Of a stretch of DNA of 64,000 nt, positions 17,214 through 25,961 are shown piece after piece. A program made the position numbers and the translations under genes. The DNA is from Sphingobium sp. (GTDB lineage Bacteria; Pseudomonadota; Alphaproteobacteria; Sphingomonadales; Sphingomonadaceae). The stretch is from NCBI GenBank assembly GCA_009360885.1, contig SPEL01000001.1:310001-374000 (forward strand). Reading direction: 5' to 3'. The notes below the pieces were generated by a model. That model worked only from the letters and a program-made list of their open reading frames with translations, made no database searches and was not told the DNA's origin. Position 1 is the first letter of the stretch; each line of letters opens with the position of its first letter.

Positions 17214-17239
17214 CAAAAAAACACGAAGAGCCTTGCTCT
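17214..17239 (-). terminator. short intrinsic terminator after heme oxygenase
   Basis: On the minus strand AGAGC-AAG-GCTCT forms a small perfect stem, followed by TCGTG and a run of eight T. It lies about 65 bp past the heme oxygenase stop codon. The stem is short, so strength is uncertain. Confidence 0.55.
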
Positions 17240-17302
17240 CTGGTATCGTTGTTCCTCATAGCAGCCGGGTCGGTGCTGTCAGCCTTGCTGATGGCGGGAT
17301 GC

Positions 17303-17902
17303 TTATGCCCCGGGCTTCATCGTTTTTTCGGCGAACCTCTGTACTTGTGCGAAGGCGGTATTGGCCCCTTCTGCGGCACGCGCTTCTTCTTCCGGTGTCA
17401 GCGTGGCAGCATCCAGCCCGGCGGTGAACGCCCGCCAGTGGGCGGCCGGGCCTTCCTCTGCCGGGGCGAGGTGGCGGGCACCATGGATATCCGACAGACC
17501 GAGCTTGGCGGCCTCTTTGCGGAGCAAAGCTGCGCCCATGTTGGACCCTTCCGCAACATAGAGCCAGCCCAGAGCCGTTGGTGCATCAACTGATCCCGCC
17601 GCAAATACGGGTGGGGCATCGGTTGCGGGGGCTGTCAGACCCAAATCGGCCAGATCGGCGATGATGAGGGGCAGGCGGCGGCGTCCCTCCAGCCCCGGCA
17701 ATAAGGTTTGCAGGGCGGCATCGTCATAAAGCGCCTTTATGTCGCGGTGGAACAGATATTGCATCTGCACGAACCGACCATAGCCCTCAACGCTTTTGAA
17801 TGTGTCCAGCGACATGATCGACTTATCCAGCCGTTCATGCGTTTCATGCGTCATGGCCTTCAGCCGTTTTGCACGGGACAGGTTGAGGGTTTCTAGGGTC
17901 AT
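17303..17902 (-). CDS. biliverdin-producing heme oxygenase
   Basis: A 199-residue all-helical protein. The proximal-helix region is KRLKAMTHETHERLDKSIM, where His coordinates heme iron. The distal helix is ALGWLYVAEGSNMGAALLRKEAAKLGL, with the family's flexible glycine stretch. Together these match the bacterial HemO/BphO class rather than the HugZ type. It opens heme to biliverdin, carbon monoxide and iron, using electrons probably supplied by a reductase such as the fpr product. No bacteriophytochrome gene is nearby, so iron release is more likely than chromophore supply. AAAGGACAG precedes the ATG at 17902, and a Fur-like palindrome lies 180-200 bp upstream. Confidence 0.9.
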   Translation of the reverse strand: MTLETLNLSRAKRLKAMTHETHERLDKSIMSLDTFKSVEGYGRFVQMQYLFHRDIKALYDDAALQTLLPGLEGRRRLPLIIADLADLGLTAPATDAPPVFAAGSVDAPTALGWLYVAEGSNMGAALLRKEAAKLGLSDIHGARHLAPAEEGPAAHWRAFTAGLDAATLTPEEEARAAEGANTAFAQVQRFAEKTMKPGA

Positions 17903-18331
17903 GGTCTGTCCTTTTTCGTCAGAAACTATAGCTGATGCCTATGCGAATATTATGCAAGCCCGCGTCGCCGTGATTTTTTCTTCCTTCAGCAGCGTTTGAT
18001 GTGCCGGGGTATTGAGTGGGGATGTGGGCCTTTGAGTGAAAAGGTTGGCCTTCATCCCTATTCACCGGGTATAGGCATATTTGCTATCAATAATTATTCG
18101 CAAATATTATTATCAAAATGATGGAGATGCAAGGGCATAGATGTCTTTTGCCTGCATCATCCGAATTCTCTTGCAATGAGAAACATTCTGCATATCGAAT
18201 GTCCATCAATAATATTGAATCCTCAATGATTAATGGGGCGGCTGGTTAACGGACGGGCTGGCCAGCCGCATGATGCAAAAGAGGAGGGAAAAACCATATA
18301 TGGTGTCAGAGGATGTTGAGAGTATGATGGC
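17903..18331. other. 429-bp intergenic region with iron-box palindrome
   Basis: AT-rich spacer between the divergent heme oxygenase and MFS genes. Apart from the palindrome at 18079-18105 I see no gene, repeat or clear terminator. Promoters for both flanking genes must lie here. Confidence 0.6.
18079..18105. promoter_or_regulatory. candidate Fur box between heme oxygenase and MFS genes
   Basis: A 27-bp palindrome with perfect ATTTGC/GCAAAT ends around an AT-rich core, TATCAATAATTATTC. It fits Fur-type sites in alphaproteobacteria better than the tonB candidate. It sits about 180 bp from the heme oxygenase start and about 225 bp from the MFS start. Confidence 0.5.
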
Positions 18332-19690
18332 ATGAGAGATGATGCAGATCGGCAAAAGTTGCTCAGCGCATCGTATAAGCGGGTATTGCTGGCCACGCTG
18401 TTATTAGCGTCTACCGTGAATTTCATGGACAGGGCAATTGTCACTGTCGTGGTGGAGCCAATGAGGGTCGAGCTGGGTTTTACCGATACGCAGATTGGGT
18501 TGTTGCAGGGGCTGGCCTTTGGTCTGATTTACTCCATCGCCACCTTGCCGATATCGCGTCTGGCCGAGCGGTTGAATCGTAAGAAGATCATTGCGGTATC
18601 AACGGCTATATTCTCTGCCATGTCTGCCTTGTGCGGCACCGTGGGTAATTTCTGGCAGATGTTCCTGTGCCGTGCGGGCGTGGGTGTGGGGGAGGCGGCC
18701 TTCACCCCTCCAGCCCAAGCCTTGCTGGCGGATCATTATCCGGCGGAAAAACGGGCGTCGGTCATTGCTATCATCGCGCTCGGTGCGCCGATTGGTTATT
18801 TGCTGGGATCATTGGTGGGGGGCTTCATCGCGCAGACCTGGGGCTGGCGCATGGTGTTTTTTCTTTCCGCCATTCCGGGGGCCATTGCCGTAGTGGCGGT
18901 ATCATTGTTTCTGAGGGAGCCTCCGCGCGGTCTGGTCGATGGGATAAGGCCATCACAAGAGGCACCGCCCAGCTTTTTTGAAGTGCTGGCCCATTTGTGG
19001 CGTAAGAAAAGCTTTCGCTATATGGCGGCAGGAGGTGCCATTGGGTTGATCGGCAGCTATGCGGTGTCGCAATTTTCTTTGCCCTTCATGATGCGGGTGC
19101 ATGGGCTGACATTGGCGGAGGCCGGGGCGCTATTCGGTGTTGTTGGCTTTTTATCTGTTGGCGCGGGTAATTTGCTGGGCGGTTTTGGGTCGGATTTCCT
19201 GCGTCGGGCCAGTCCGCGCTGGTATTGCTGGCTACCCGCCATTGGAATGGGAGCAGCATCGGTTCTCTATGTCATTGGTTTCCTCAGCCCCTCTTTTGTC
19301 ATATTAATGGCGGCGACCATGGTTGGCGGCATGATGGTTCTGCTGTTTTACGCCCCTACTTATGCAGTAACGCAAAATATGGTGACTCCCCGTATGCGGG
19401 CAACGGCGGTAGGGGTGCTGGCGACGGTATTCGGTATTGTCGGTGCGGGGCTGGGGCCGACCTTGCTGGGCGTGGTGAGCGATGTATTCGCCCATACTGC
19501 CTTTGATGCAGGGGATTATTCAGCGCAATGCACCAGCGGCAAAGCTGTGGGTGATATGTCCGCCGTGTGCGCAGCGGCGGCGGCGTCTGGTTTGCGATCA
19601 GCGCTGGCTTCTACCGGGGTAATGTTCGCGATAAGCGCGGTGTTGTTTATGATGGCTTCCCGCACGATTGAGCAGGATATGAACCCATAG
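18332..19690 (+). CDS. MFS transporter, Spinster/sugar-phosphate-like group
   Basis: A 452-residue protein with about 12 membrane spans. The MFS family signature between spans 2 and 3 is LPISRLAERLNRKKI. The start LASTVNFMDRAIVTVVVEPMRVELGFTDTQIGLLQGLAFGLIY and VGVGEAAFTPPAQALLADHYP are typical of proteobacterial Spinster-like MFS proteins, whose substrates are mostly unknown. A cysteine-containing extracytoplasmic loop lies near residues 390-415 (GDYSAQCTSGKAVGDMSAVCAAA). The gene ends four bases before the stop of the convergent sensor kinase. The nearby Fur-like site might link it to iron, but this is speculative. Confidence 0.88.
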   Translation: MRDDADRQKLLSASYKRVLLATLLLASTVNFMDRAIVTVVVEPMRVELGFTDTQIGLLQGLAFGLIYSIATLPISRLAERLNRKKIIAVSTAIFSAMSALCGTVGNFWQMFLCRAGVGVGEAAFTPPAQALLADHYPAEKRASVIAIIALGAPIGYLLGSLVGGFIAQTWGWRMVFFLSAIPGAIAVVAVSLFLREPPRGLVDGIRPSQEAPPSFFEVLAHLWRKKSFRYMAAGGAIGLIGSYAVSQFSLPFMMRVHGLTLAEAGALFGVVGFLSVGAGNLLGGFGSDFLRRASPRWYCWLPAIGMGAASVLYVIGFLSPSFVILMAATMVGGMMVLLFYAPTYAVTQNMVTPRMRATAVGVLATVFGIVGAGLGPTLLGVVSDVFAHTAFDAGDYSAQCTSGKAVGDMSAVCAAAAASGLRSALASTGVMFAISAVLFMMASRTIEQDMNP

Positions 19691-19693
19691 CGG

Positions 19694-20797
19694 TTAGAGC
19701 GGGTGACGAATAATATTGGCCTCGTCATTGAGGCGGCGGCGCGGAAATTCCAGTGCGAAACGGGCACCGCCTCTTATCATCTGGTAGGAGGCTTTGCCGC
19801 CATGGGCCTGTGCTATGCCCATGACCACCGCAAGGCCCAGACCGCTGCCTTTTGCGGCCCCACCTTGTTCCATATACCGGCGAAATGGCTCAAACGCGTA
19901 ACGGGCAAAGTCTGGCGGCAGGCCGGGGCCCTGATCGGTGATACTGATATAGGCGCTATGGTCTGTAATGCTGAGTTGCACGTCTATGGTTGCAGGAAGG
20001 GCGTGGCGTTTTGCATTTTCCAATAGGGCAATGACCGCCTGCCGAATTCGCCCCGTATCCACTTCACATTCGCCCTTGTCGAGTTTGGAAGTTAAGGAAA
20101 ACCCTGCATTTTCCAGCCCCGGTTGCATCAGTTTCAATACGGCTTCTATTTCATCGGATAGCTCAACGGGTTGAAAACGAATGTCCAGCCGCCCACCATC
20201 CAGCAGGCTGACCGTGCGTAAATCCTCAATCAGCCGGACAAGGCCCTCCACCTGTGTGACGAGAGAGCGTAATAAGGGAGGGTCGGGTTGGAACACGCCA
20301 TCGGCCAGTCCCTGTAATCGTCCGCTCAATATGGTAACGGGGGTGCGCAGTTCATGGGCGATGGTGGCATTCCATCGGGTGAGCGCGTCGGATGCCTGTT
20401 CAAGGCGCTTTGCCAGCAGGTTGAAGTCATCGACCAATATGGTTGCTTCGGCAAGGCAGGGGTCATTGGCCTCTGCGCGTACAGTGAGGTCCCCATCGGC
20501 AATCTGGCGCGCACTTTGCGCTACGGATACCAGCGGGGCGACGATCCGACGAGAGAGACGCAGGGAAATAGAGAGCGCGATGCATGTTGCCATCACGCAC
20601 AGGAGGAAGATAACGAGCCATTCTATCGGATCAGGGAACCAGCCATCAGAAAGGGGGGCCAGCCATTCCGGGGCGACCCGCAAAACGGTTCCGTAAAACA
20701 GGTAAAGTCCGAAAATTGTCAGCACGACCGAACTGACCGTTGCAACCACCATAGAGAGGACGATCTGCCCGCCCAGCCCGACTATATAGCGTTTCAT
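19694..20797 (-). CDS. AdeS/BaeS-like sensor histidine kinase
   Basis: A 367-residue kinase. One membrane span lies near residues 10-35 and a second near 58-80 (IEWLVIFLLCVMATCIAL), with a short periplasmic loop between. A HAMP segment (RRIVAPLVSVAQSARQIADGDL) leads to HisKA, with the phospho-acceptor in IAHELRTPVTILSGRLQG. HATPase motifs are N (LLENAKRH), G1 (DQGPGLP) and G2 (KGSGLGLAVV). It would phosphorylate the response regulator whose stop overlaps its start by four bases. The pair diverges from the RND efflux operon, exactly as adeRS lies beside adeABC, so it probably controls that operon. Confidence 0.92.
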   Translation of the reverse strand: MKRYIVGLGGQIVLSMVVATVSSVVLTIFGLYLFYGTVLRVAPEWLAPLSDGWFPDPIEWLVIFLLCVMATCIALSISLRLSRRIVAPLVSVAQSARQIADGDLTVRAEANDPCLAEATILVDDFNLLAKRLEQASDALTRWNATIAHELRTPVTILSGRLQGLADGVFQPDPPLLRSLVTQVEGLVRLIEDLRTVSLLDGGRLDIRFQPVELSDEIEAVLKLMQPGLENAGFSLTSKLDKGECEVDTGRIRQAVIALLENAKRHALPATIDVQLSITDHSAYISITDQGPGLPPDFARYAFEPFRRYMEQGGAAKGSGLGLAVVMGIAQAHGGKASYQMIRGGARFALEFPRRRLNDEANIIRHPL

Positions 20798-21492
20798 ATT
20801 ATGGCACTTAGCCGAAAACCGACACCGCGAACATTATTAATAAAGCCGACTGCACCGGCTTCTTCCAGCTTACGGCGTAATTTACTGAGATGGGTATCTA
20901 CGGTGCGCTCCAGCGCTTCCCCGCCGGGCAGGCAGGCATCAACCAGTTCGCTGCGGGCAAAGGCGCGTCGCGGCGCACGGGCCATGTGCGCCAATATACG
21001 AAATTCTGTCAGAGTAAGGCTGAGAGGAACAGTTCCATCGTCCACTATGACACTGGCAAGGTGGCTATCCATATCTATCTCAATCGGACCGACGCGGACT
21101 ATCGTCCCGCATCGCCCGCCTGCGCGGCGGAGCACGGCGCGGGCGCGGGCGGCGACCTCCACCGCGTTAAAGGGTTTTACTACATAGTCATCAGCCCCGA
21201 TGCGCAGCGCCTGCAATTTATCAATATCCTGATCCAGCGCCGTCAGCATGATGACGGGGGTGCTGCCACGGCGGCGCAATTCGGCCAGAACCTCCCACCC
21301 GTCAACGCGGGGCATCTGCACGTCCAGCATGACAAGATCGGGTTTCAGGGCCAGATGCAGTTCCAGCGCAGAGCGCCCATCCGCCGCACGAACAGTGCGG
21401 AATCCTTCCCTTTCCAGATAAGCGGCGATGACCTCTGCTATTTCGGGTTCATCTTCCGCCACCAGTATCAGTGCATTTTCACTATGCAACAT
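20794..21492 (-). CDS. AdeR/BaeR-like OmpR-family response regulator
   Basis: A 232-residue regulator. The receiver domain has acidic residues in VAEDEPEIAEV, the phospho-acceptor Asp in LVMLDVQMPRVDGWE, Thr in VIMLTALDQ and Lys in DYVVKPFN. The winged-helix DNA-binding domain follows (LTLTEFRILAHMARAPRRAFARSELVDACLPGGEALERTVDTHLSKLRRKLEE). It reads divergently from the efflux operon across a 144-bp gap, which is where its operator should lie. Confidence 0.93.
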   Translation of the reverse strand: MLHSENALILVAEDEPEIAEVIAAYLEREGFRTVRAADGRSALELHLALKPDLVMLDVQMPRVDGWEVLAELRRRGSTPVIMLTALDQDIDKLQALRIGADDYVVKPFNAVEVAARARAVLRRAGGRCGTIVRVGPIEIDMDSHLASVIVDDGTVPLSLTLTEFRILAHMARAPRRAFARSELVDACLPGGEALERTVDTHLSKLRRKLEEAGAVGFINNVRGVGFRLSAII

Positions 21493-21636
21493 GGCCTGTT
21501 CTCCGTTACATTCACCCTATTAGCGTGAAAGAGCGTGGGTGCCATGCTTGTTCACAATTCCTCTACATTCTCTCAACAAATACTCGACAGGTCGGGTGCA
21601 TGGGGGGAGGAATAAATATACCAGAGCCGAGCAAAC

Positions 21637-22794
21637 ATGATGATATTCCTGACTAAGCGGGGCCGCGCCTTGCTTTTTTCGACCCCTTTGGCCCTTGCCC
21701 TTGCCCTTGCATCATGCGGTGGGGAGCCTTCCCAGCAGCAGCCCGGGGCGCTGGATGTATCTGTGGTGACGGTTGCGCCCGCCGCGATTGATGTCGCTGA
21801 TGAACTGCCGGGCCGGGTGGTCGCCTTCCGCGTTGCAGAAATCCGCCCGCAGGTCGGCGGTGTCATTCAGCGCCGCCTGTTTGAACAGGGCACCGAGGTG
21901 CGCGCGGGCCAGCCGTTGTTCCAGATCAATTCGGCTCCTTTTCAGGCTGATGCGCAAAGTGCCGCCGCCAGCATCCAGCGGGCAGAAGCCGCGCTGGGCC
22001 GCGCTCGCGCTCAGGAACGTCGCCTTGCGCCTCTGGTGAAGGCGGATGCCATCAGTGGTCAGGCTTATGATGATGCGCTGGCCGCCAGCCGTCAGGCTGC
22101 GGCTGATCTGGCGCAGGCTCGTGCCGATCATCAGCGCCGTCAGGTGGACCTCGGCTTTGCGACGATTCGTTCGCCCATTAGTGGTCGAGTGGATCAGGCC
22201 GTGATGACCGAAGGGGCGCTCGCCAGTGTGAGCGGAACGGAGCCGCTCGCGACCGTGCAACAGATTGACCGCGTCTATGTTGATGTGCGTCAGCCTGCCG
22301 CCCGGCTTGAGGCGTTGCGGGAGGCTGCCCGCTCTGGCACCGCCAATCAGGGCGCGCCGGTGGAAATCCTTTCATCTGACGGGCGCGCCTATCAGGTACA
22401 GGGCCGTTTGTTATTTTCAGGGATCAGCGTCGACCCCGGCACGGGTGAGGTCATCGCCCGCGTAGAGGTGGCGAACCCGGATCGCGCGCTCCTTCCCGGC
22501 ATGTACGTGCGGGCGCGTCTGCCTCGTTTATCCCTTCCCAATGCGCTGGCCGTGCCGCAGCAGGCTGTTGCGCGTGACGCGACCGGCAAAGCGACCGTTA
22601 ATGTCGTTGTGAAAGGGGGTAAGGTTGAGGTTCGCCCTGTTTCCACCGGAGATACGCGTAATGGCCAGACGGTTATCACTCAGGGGCTGAAGGCCGGTGA
22701 TGTGGTGATTGTTGAGGGGCAGGATCGTCTCCAGACCGGTATAGTCGTCAAACCTGTGCCGTGGAAGCACGCGCAGACGGCGGCCAAGCGCTGA
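21637..22794 (+). CDS. RND efflux periplasmic adaptor lipoprotein (AcrA/AdeA-like)
   Basis: A 385-residue membrane-fusion protein. The signal peptide ends in LALALASC, a good lipobox. The lipoyl half-motif EIRPQVGGVIQRRLFEQGTEVRAGQPLFQI is followed by a coiled-coil hairpin (about 95-160). Then come the second lipoyl half (LGFATIRSPISGRVDQAVMTEGALAS), the beta-barrel and the membrane-proximal domain (LPNALAVPQQAVARD). It bridges the inner-membrane pump to the outer-membrane channel. It is the first gene of the operon; the pump gene starts 15 bp downstream. Confidence 0.94.
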   Translation: MMIFLTKRGRALLFSTPLALALALASCGGEPSQQQPGALDVSVVTVAPAAIDVADELPGRVVAFRVAEIRPQVGGVIQRRLFEQGTEVRAGQPLFQINSAPFQADAQSAAASIQRAEAALGRARAQERRLAPLVKADAISGQAYDDALAASRQAAADLAQARADHQRRQVDLGFATIRSPISGRVDQAVMTEGALASVSGTEPLATVQQIDRVYVDVRQPAARLEALREAARSGTANQGAPVEILSSDGRAYQVQGRLLFSGISVDPGTGEVIARVEVANPDRALLPGMYVRARLPRLSLPNALAVPQQAVARDATGKATVNVVVKGGKVEVRPVSTGDTRNGQTVITQGLKAGDVVIVEGQDRLQTGIVVKPVPWKHAQTAAKR

Positions 22795-22809
22795 TAGCGG
22801 GACATAGAT

Positions 22810-25800
22810 ATGCCATTTTTCTTCATTGAGCGTCCTGTCTTCGCATGGGTGGTTTCTATATTGGTCGTGTTGATAGGGGTGCTTTCTATCCCCCAGATGC
22901 CGATTGAACGTTATCCCACCATTGCGCCGCCGAGCATCGAAATTCGCGCAACTTATCCGGGTGCGACGCCGCAGACGATGAGCGAAAGCGTCGTTAGTCT
23001 GATTGAGCGCGAGCTGTCGAGCGTTAAGAATCTGCTTTATTTTGAAAGCTCTACCGATACGTCAGGGATGGCCACCATCACCGCTACCTTCCAGCCGGGG
23101 ACGGACCCTGAACTGGCACAGGTGGATGTGCAAAACCGCCTGAAAACCGCAGAACCGCGCTTGCCGCAGGTTGTGCGGCAGCTTGGTATTGTTGTGGAAG
23201 CCGCTAATCCAAACTTTCTGGCCCTCATCAATGTTCAGTCGAAAGACCCGAATGTGGACCCGGCGGAGTTGGGGGATTATGCCGCGCGTAATCTGGTCGA
23301 GGATCTGAAGCGTATTCCCGGCGTTGGCCGTGTGCAGCTATTCGGCGCAGAGCGCGCGATGCGTATCTGGGTAGACCCGGCAAAACTTGCGTCCTTCGAT
23401 ATTTCCATGGGTGAAGTGACCGGGGCCATCGCCAGCCAGAACGTGCAGATCGCGCCGGGCTCTATCGGCGCAGAGCCGACATTGACGGGGCAGCGCGTGA
23501 CGGTGCCGCTGACGGTTGACGGTCAGCTCCAGAATGAAGAGCAGTTTCGCGAAATCGTGTTGCGGGCGAACCCTGATGGATCGAACGTAAAGTTGCAGGA
23601 TGTCGCAAAGGTTGAGCTTGGCTCTCAGTCATTTTTGTTCAAGACGCGGGCCAATGGTAAACCAGTGGCCATGCTGGCGGTCCAGCAGGCGCCGGGGGGT
23701 AATGCGGTTAGCACATCTGCGGCTGTGCATGCACGCATGGCGGAACTGGGCAAGGCGATGCCGCCTGAACTCAGCTATAGCATCCCCTTTGACACTGCGC
23801 CTTTTGTAAAGGTTTCGATTGAAAAAGTGGTGCATACTCTTTTAGAGGCGATGGCTCTCGTCTTTATGGTGATGTTCCTTTTCCTTCAAAAAGTTCGCTA
23901 CACACTTATTCCCGCCATTGTCGCGCCAATTGCACTGATGGGTGCATTTGCAGTGATGTCGATTTCCGGCTTTTCCATTAACGTACTCACCATGTTTGGT
24001 ATGGTGCTGGCCATCGGTATCATTGTCGATGACGCCATTGTTGTAGTCGAGAATGTCGAACGCATCATGGCTGAAGAGGGGCTTCCCCCTAAAGAAGCCA
24101 CGATCAAGGCGATGAAGGAAATTACCGGCGCGGTCATTGGCATTACGCTGGTTCTGGTGGCGGTGTTCATTCCTATGGCATTGTCCAGCGGGTCTGTGGG
24201 GGCAATTTACCGCCAGTTCACCATGTCTATGGCGGTGTCGATCCTGTTCTCTGCCTTTCTTGCCCTCAGCCTCACGCCCGCATTATGCGCGACTTTGCTG
24301 AAGCCGATTGAAGGGCATGAAGAAAAGAAAGGCTTTTTCGGCTGGTTTGACCGTAAATTTGATAAGATGGCTGATGGCTATGAAAATTGGGTCACGAAGC
24401 TGTTAAAGCGTTCTGGCCGGATGATGGCGGCCTTTGCGGTTGTTCTGCTGTTGGTCGGCTTTGCGTTCATGCGCCTGCCTTCCTCCTTCCTGCCCGAAGA
24501 AGATCAGGGCTATTATATCAGCATGTTCCAGTTGCCCTCTGATGCAACAATGCCCCGCACGGCTGAGGCAATGGCGGTGCTGGAGAAGCATAATATTGGC
24601 CGTAAGGGAATTGCGGATATTCAGGCAATTCAGGGTTTCAGTTTCTTTGGTTCCGGCCCTAATATGGGGATGGCCTTCACTATCCTGAAGGACTGGAGCG
24701 AACGAGACGGCGTGAATGCCTTTGACGAGGTTGCCTCCGCCAATCAGGCGACATCGGTGGTGAAGGAAGGCCGCTTGATGAGCCTGATGCCGCCTTCTAT
24801 CGATGGTCTTGGTAATAGCAGCGGCTTTTCCCTGCGGCTGGAGGATCGGGCAGGGCAGGGCTATGACGCCCTGATGGCGGCGCAGTTCAAGCTGCTGGGT
24901 ATGGCCGCACAGAGCAAGGTGCTGAGGCAGGTCTATCCCGAGGGTATTATGCCAGGCAGCAGCATCAAACTGGATGTTGACCGTGAAAAAGCACAGGCAA
25001 TGGGCGTTCCTTTCTCGGCCATTTCAGAAACCATCAGCGGGGCTATGGGCTCCAGCTATGTGAATGATTTCCCTAATAAAGGGCGGATGCAGCAGGTCAT
25101 TGTACAGGCGGACGCCTCTGTGCGGATGCAATTGGAAGATGTGCTGAAACTCTACGTCAATAACAATGCAGGCACGCCGGTTCCGCTGGCGGAACTGGTG
25201 ACGCCGCGCTGGGAAACAATGCCCCTTCAGATGGTGCGCTATAATGGCTATCCGGCCATGCGTATCGCGGGGCAGGCCGCGCCGGGCTATTCAAGCAGTC
25301 AGGCAATGGAGGAAATGGAACGTCTGGCGGGGCAGCTTGATTCCGGCTTTGCCGTTGAATGGACGGGTCAATCGCTTCAGGAAAAACTGTCAGGTGACGA
25401 AATCGTGATGCTGATGGGTCTTTCTATGCTGATCGTGTTCCTCGTGCTGGCGGCCCTGTATGAAAGCTGGTCCATCCCCTTCTCGGTGATGCTGGTGGTG
25501 CCTCTTGGCTTGCTGGGCGCGGTTGCGGCGGTCATGCTGCGGGGGATGCCCAATGACGTATTCTTCAAGGTCGGCCTGATAACTATTATCGGCCTTAGCG
25601 CGAAGAATGCGATCCTGATCGTCGAATTTGCCAAGGATGCGCGGGATCAGGGCATGTCCACCGTGCAGGCGACCATCCATGCGGCCCGTTTGCGTCTGCG
25701 GCCTATTTTGATGACCAGCCTTGCCTTCACATTAGGTGTGGTTCCGCTGATGATTGCTGGCGGTGCCAGCAAGGAAACCCAGCAGGCCATCGGTACGGGT

Positions 25801-25959
25801 GTGTTTGGCGGGATGATCTCCGCCACCATATTGGCCATATTCTTTGTGCCGGTCTTCTTCGTAGTGGTTCTGGGCTTTTTTGATCGCCTGCGCGGTATTG
25901 GCAAGGATGATGAAAAAGCCAAGGATGCCGGGAAGAGTGAACCGGCGGTGGAGAATTGA
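22810..25959 (+). CDS. RND multidrug efflux pump, HAE1 family (AcrB/AdeB-like)
   Basis: A 1049-residue inner-membrane proton/drug antiporter of full family length. It starts MPFFFIERPVFAWVVSILVVL. The proton-relay aspartates are in TM4 (LAIGIIVDDAIVVVENVERI) and the partner lysine in TM10 (GLSAKNAILIVEFAKDA). Porter motifs such as PTIAPPSIEIRATYPGA and LPEEDQGYY are present. It captures amphiphilic compounds from the periplasm or membrane and feeds them into the adaptor-channel complex. Substrate range is not predictable from sequence. The adaptor lies upstream and the channel gene starts two bases after the stop codon. Confidence 0.96.
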   Translation: MPFFFIERPVFAWVVSILVVLIGVLSIPQMPIERYPTIAPPSIEIRATYPGATPQTMSESVVSLIERELSSVKNLLYFESSTDTSGMATITATFQPGTDPELAQVDVQNRLKTAEPRLPQVVRQLGIVVEAANPNFLALINVQSKDPNVDPAELGDYAARNLVEDLKRIPGVGRVQLFGAERAMRIWVDPAKLASFDISMGEVTGAIASQNVQIAPGSIGAEPTLTGQRVTVPLTVDGQLQNEEQFREIVLRANPDGSNVKLQDVAKVELGSQSFLFKTRANGKPVAMLAVQQAPGGNAVSTSAAVHARMAELGKAMPPELSYSIPFDTAPFVKVSIEKVVHTLLEAMALVFMVMFLFLQKVRYTLIPAIVAPIALMGAFAVMSISGFSINVLTMFGMVLAIGIIVDDAIVVVENVERIMAEEGLPPKEATIKAMKEITGAVIGITLVLVAVFIPMALSSGSVGAIYRQFTMSMAVSILFSAFLALSLTPALCATLLKPIEGHEEKKGFFGWFDRKFDKMADGYENWVTKLLKRSGRMMAAFAVVLLLVGFAFMRLPSSFLPEEDQGYYISMFQLPSDATMPRTAEAMAVLEKHNIGRKGIADIQAIQGFSFFGSGPNMGMAFTILKDWSERDGVNAFDEVASANQATSVVKEGRLMSLMPPSIDGLGNSSGFSLRLEDRAGQGYDALMAAQFKLLGMAAQSKVLRQVYPEGIMPGSSIKLDVDREKAQAMGVPFSAISETISGAMGSSYVNDFPNKGRMQQVIVQADASVRMQLEDVLKLYVNNNAGTPVPLAELVTPRWETMPLQMVRYNGYPAMRIAGQAAPGYSSSQAMEEMERLAGQLDSGFAVEWTGQSLQEKLSGDEIVMLMGLSMLIVFLVLAALYESWSIPFSVMLVVPLGLLGAVAAVMLRGMPNDVFFKVGLITIIGLSAKNAILIVEFAKDARDQGMSTVQATIHAARLRLRPILMTSLAFTLGVVPLMIAGGASKETQQAIGTGVFGGMISATILAIFFVPVFFVVVLGFFDRLRGIGKDDEKAKDAGKSEPAVEN

Positions 25960-25961
25960 TT

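Noticed and set aside
17132-17593. Plus-strand open frame opposite heme oxygenase
   Set aside because: It is antisense to the heme-binding helices of the real gene and has Cys/Gly-rich shadow composition.
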